In this document: positions 62,774-64,000 of the stretch, piece by piece
Numbering within the stretch: position 1 is the stretch's first letter
Layout of the letters: each line of letters begins with the position of its first letter
Origin: Inquilinus ginsengisoli_A
GTDB lineage: Bacteria; Pseudomonadota; Alphaproteobacteria; DSM-16000; Inquilinaceae
Reading direction: 5' to 3'
Length of the DNA: 64,000 nt
Assembly (NCBI RefSeq): GCF_031453975.1
Contig: NZ_JAVDPW010000002.1
Location: 434,001-498,000 of the forward strand
Notes under the pieces: generated by a model
The model's database searches: none
Told to the model about the DNA's origin: nothing
Seen by the model: the letters and a program-made list of their open reading frames with translations, nothing else
Made by a program: the position numbers and the translations under genes

Positions 62774-62865
62774 GGCCCAACTCCTGATTGCACAAGAATG
62801 CAGCACCTTACACGCGCCGCCCCTGCCGCAAAAGGAAAATTGTGCACTGCAACAAAGCCGTCACT

Positions 62866-63507
62866 TCAATGCAGTGTCGGCTCCTGCCCTTCCACCGCCT
62901 CGGGCGCCACCCCCGCGGCAGCGCGGCGGGTGCCGCGACCGCGGCCGAAGGTGTTCTCCAGCTGCTCGGCCTGGCGCAGTCGCTGGTCCAGCGCCTTCAT
63001 GGTGCGGTCCAGCTCCGGCGAATCATCCTGCTCCCACACCCGCAGCACCAGGAGGTAGACGAGCCCGAGCGCCCGCACCCGGGCCCGGCCGAACAGCCCG
63101 GCGGTGGGGATGCCGGCGGATTGCAGCGTCCAGCGCATCGACAGTTCGAGCTGGCGGGCCTGCGCCAGCGCCGACAGCGGGTCGAGCCGCAGGTCGCGCA
63201 GGATCGCCTTGACCCCGGCGCGGTGCGCCGTCAGCACGTCGAAGCGGCGCATCAGCAGGTCGAACAGCCGGTCGCGCGGGGCCTCGTCCTCGCCCGGCAG
63301 CGCCTCGGACAGCGCCGCCTGGTCGATCAGCCGGCCCAATCCGGCCAGCAGGTCGGTCTTGCTGGGATAGTGGCGGTACAGCGCCGACATCGGCACCCGC
63401 GCCGCCTGGGCGACATCCGCCAGGGTCAGGGCGCGCCAGCCCCTCTCCGCCGCCAGGTCGACCGCGGTGGTGACGATGTGGTTGGGCACGTCGGCCTTCT
63501 TCGCCAT
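62866..63507 (-). CDS. TetR/AcrR family transcriptional regulator
   Basis: A 213-aa regulator with an N-terminal helix-turn-helix: IVTTAVDLAAERGWRALTLADVAQAARVPMSALYRHYPSKTDLL spread over residues 11-54. The C-terminal ligand domain is helical and ends in a charged tail. It is encoded just upstream of the phasin gene and may regulate it or PHA metabolism. Ligand unknown. Confidence 0.9.
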   Translation of the reverse strand: MAKKADVPNHIVTTAVDLAAERGWRALTLADVAQAARVPMSALYRHYPSKTDLLAGLGRLIDQAALSEALPGEDEAPRDRLFDLLMRRFDVLTAHRAGVKAILRDLRLDPLSALAQARQLELSMRWTLQSAGIPTAGLFGRARVRALGLVYLLVLRVWEQDDSPELDRTMKALDQRLRQAEQLENTFGRGRGTRRAAAGVAPEAVEGQEPTLH

Positions 63508-63588
63508 GCTTCCCGGCTCCTCGAGGATCAGGCCTTCCAGGCCGCATAGGGCCCAATCTAGCGCAATTCGGCAGCAAGGCGAGCCCGG

Positions 63589-63960
63589 TTACTGGCAGAC
63601 CGCCTCCAGCTTGTGGCCGTCCGGGTCGAACACGAAGGCAGCGTAGTAGGCCGGCCCGTAATGCGGCCGCAGCCCGGGGGCGCCGGCGTCACGGCCGCCC
63701 TGGGCCAGGGCTGCGGCATGGAACCGGTCGACGGCCTCGCGCGTCGGGGCGTTGAAGGCGAGGTGGAAACCCGGGCCCGGCGGAACCACCGGCCCCGGCT
63801 GCCGCTTCAGCGCAAGCTTATCGTTGCCGCCGGGCGGGCCGTAGCCGGCGGCGGTGTCGTCGACCCACACCCGCACCATGCCGACCGGGGCCAGCACCGC
63901 ATCGTAGAACCGGACGGCGCGGTCGAGGTCGAAGACGCCGAAGGAGAGATGGCCGATCAC
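63589..63960 (-). CDS. VOC family glyoxalase-like protein
   Basis: A 123-aa VOC protein: HLSFGVFDLDRAVRFYDAVL at the N-terminus, AFNAPTREAVDRFHAAAL and AAFVFDPDGHKLEAVCQ at the C-terminus, with His4, Glu118 and other metal-ligand positions preserved. This subgroup resembles lactoylglutathione lyase-like proteins of unknown substrate. It is transcribed toward the TetR gene with an 81-bp gap. Confidence 0.85.
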   Translation of the reverse strand: MIGHLSFGVFDLDRAVRFYDAVLAPVGMVRVWVDDTAAGYGPPGGNDKLALKRQPGPVVPPGPGFHLAFNAPTREAVDRFHAAALAQGGRDAGAPGLRPHYGPAYYAAFVFDPDGHKLEAVCQ

Positions 63961-63967
63961 GGCGTCC

Positions 63968-64000
63968 TCACGCCCGGCGCTGGGCGATGTCCGCGACGAC
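63968..64000 (-). CDS. Possible C-terminal end of a minus-strand gene (truncated by window)
   Basis: An open frame on the minus strand ends at TGA (63968-63970) with residues VVADIAQRRA before it and continues beyond the right edge. Only ten codons are visible, so neither coding status nor family can be judged. Confidence 0.25.
   Translation of the reverse strand, partial: VVADIAQRRA

Overview
The window is chromosomal DNA of a GC-rich (clearly above 65% by eye) alphaproteobacterium, most likely of the order Rhodospirillales (Azospirillum/Inquilinus-like). This rests on alphaproteobacterial gene orders (kdsB-pheA beside a membrane-anchored cytochrome c; uvrC-pgsA-moaD-moaE; ilvE next to a MarR/OmpR/histidine kinase module), a solo phasin with a TetR regulator, and many ABC and tripartite (TTT) transporters. 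The genus is inference; no rRNA, tRNA, CRISPR array, transposase or prophage was recognised.

Left part (1-17.9 kb): an alpha/beta hydrolase, a TehA-type channel, an MFS exporter, a DUF1127 protein divergent from a CadC-like wHTH/TolB/TPR regulator, and an amidase. Two tandem RTX (calcium-binding repeat) secreted proteins on the minus strand occupy 7.0-11.7 kb. They are followed by a TctABC tricarboxylate transporter, nudC, and a minus-strand kdsB-pheA-membrane protein operon.

Middle part (18-45.7 kb): a cytochrome c, a yej-type peptide ABC operon with two consecutive binding proteins (one Sec, one Tat-like), bioY, a B12-binding radical SAM protein divergent from pxpA, a BMP-family binding protein, an ECF42-type sigma factor with its DGPF partner, dusB, a cupin, a MarR regulator with a 35-bp perfect operator palindrome at its start, uvrB, a gene-free AT-rich spacer with DnaA-box-like sequences, then uvrC-pgsA-mobB-moeA-(membrane protein)-moaD-moaE. 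The last run combines DNA repair, phospholipid and molybdenum-cofactor genes.

Right part (45.7-64 kb): ilvE and a MarR/response regulator/kinase set, a LysR-MFS divergent pair, a DapA-family aldolase, a ROK repressor divergent from an FrcBCA-like sugar ABC operon that carries its own aldolase-like TIM-barrel protein and PfkB kinase, a composite palindromic repeat, glyA preceded by a recognisable ZTP (pfl) riboswitch, csaA, a phasin and its TetR regulator, and a VOC protein.

Most notable for follow-up: the glyA ZTP riboswitch with a terminator built on its aptamer and an additional 13-bp inverted repeat reaching the ribosome-binding site; the sugar uptake/kinase/aldolase operon with unknown substrate; the DnaA-box region between uvrB and uvrC; the large MarR palindrome; the twin RTX proteins with long internal repeat modules.
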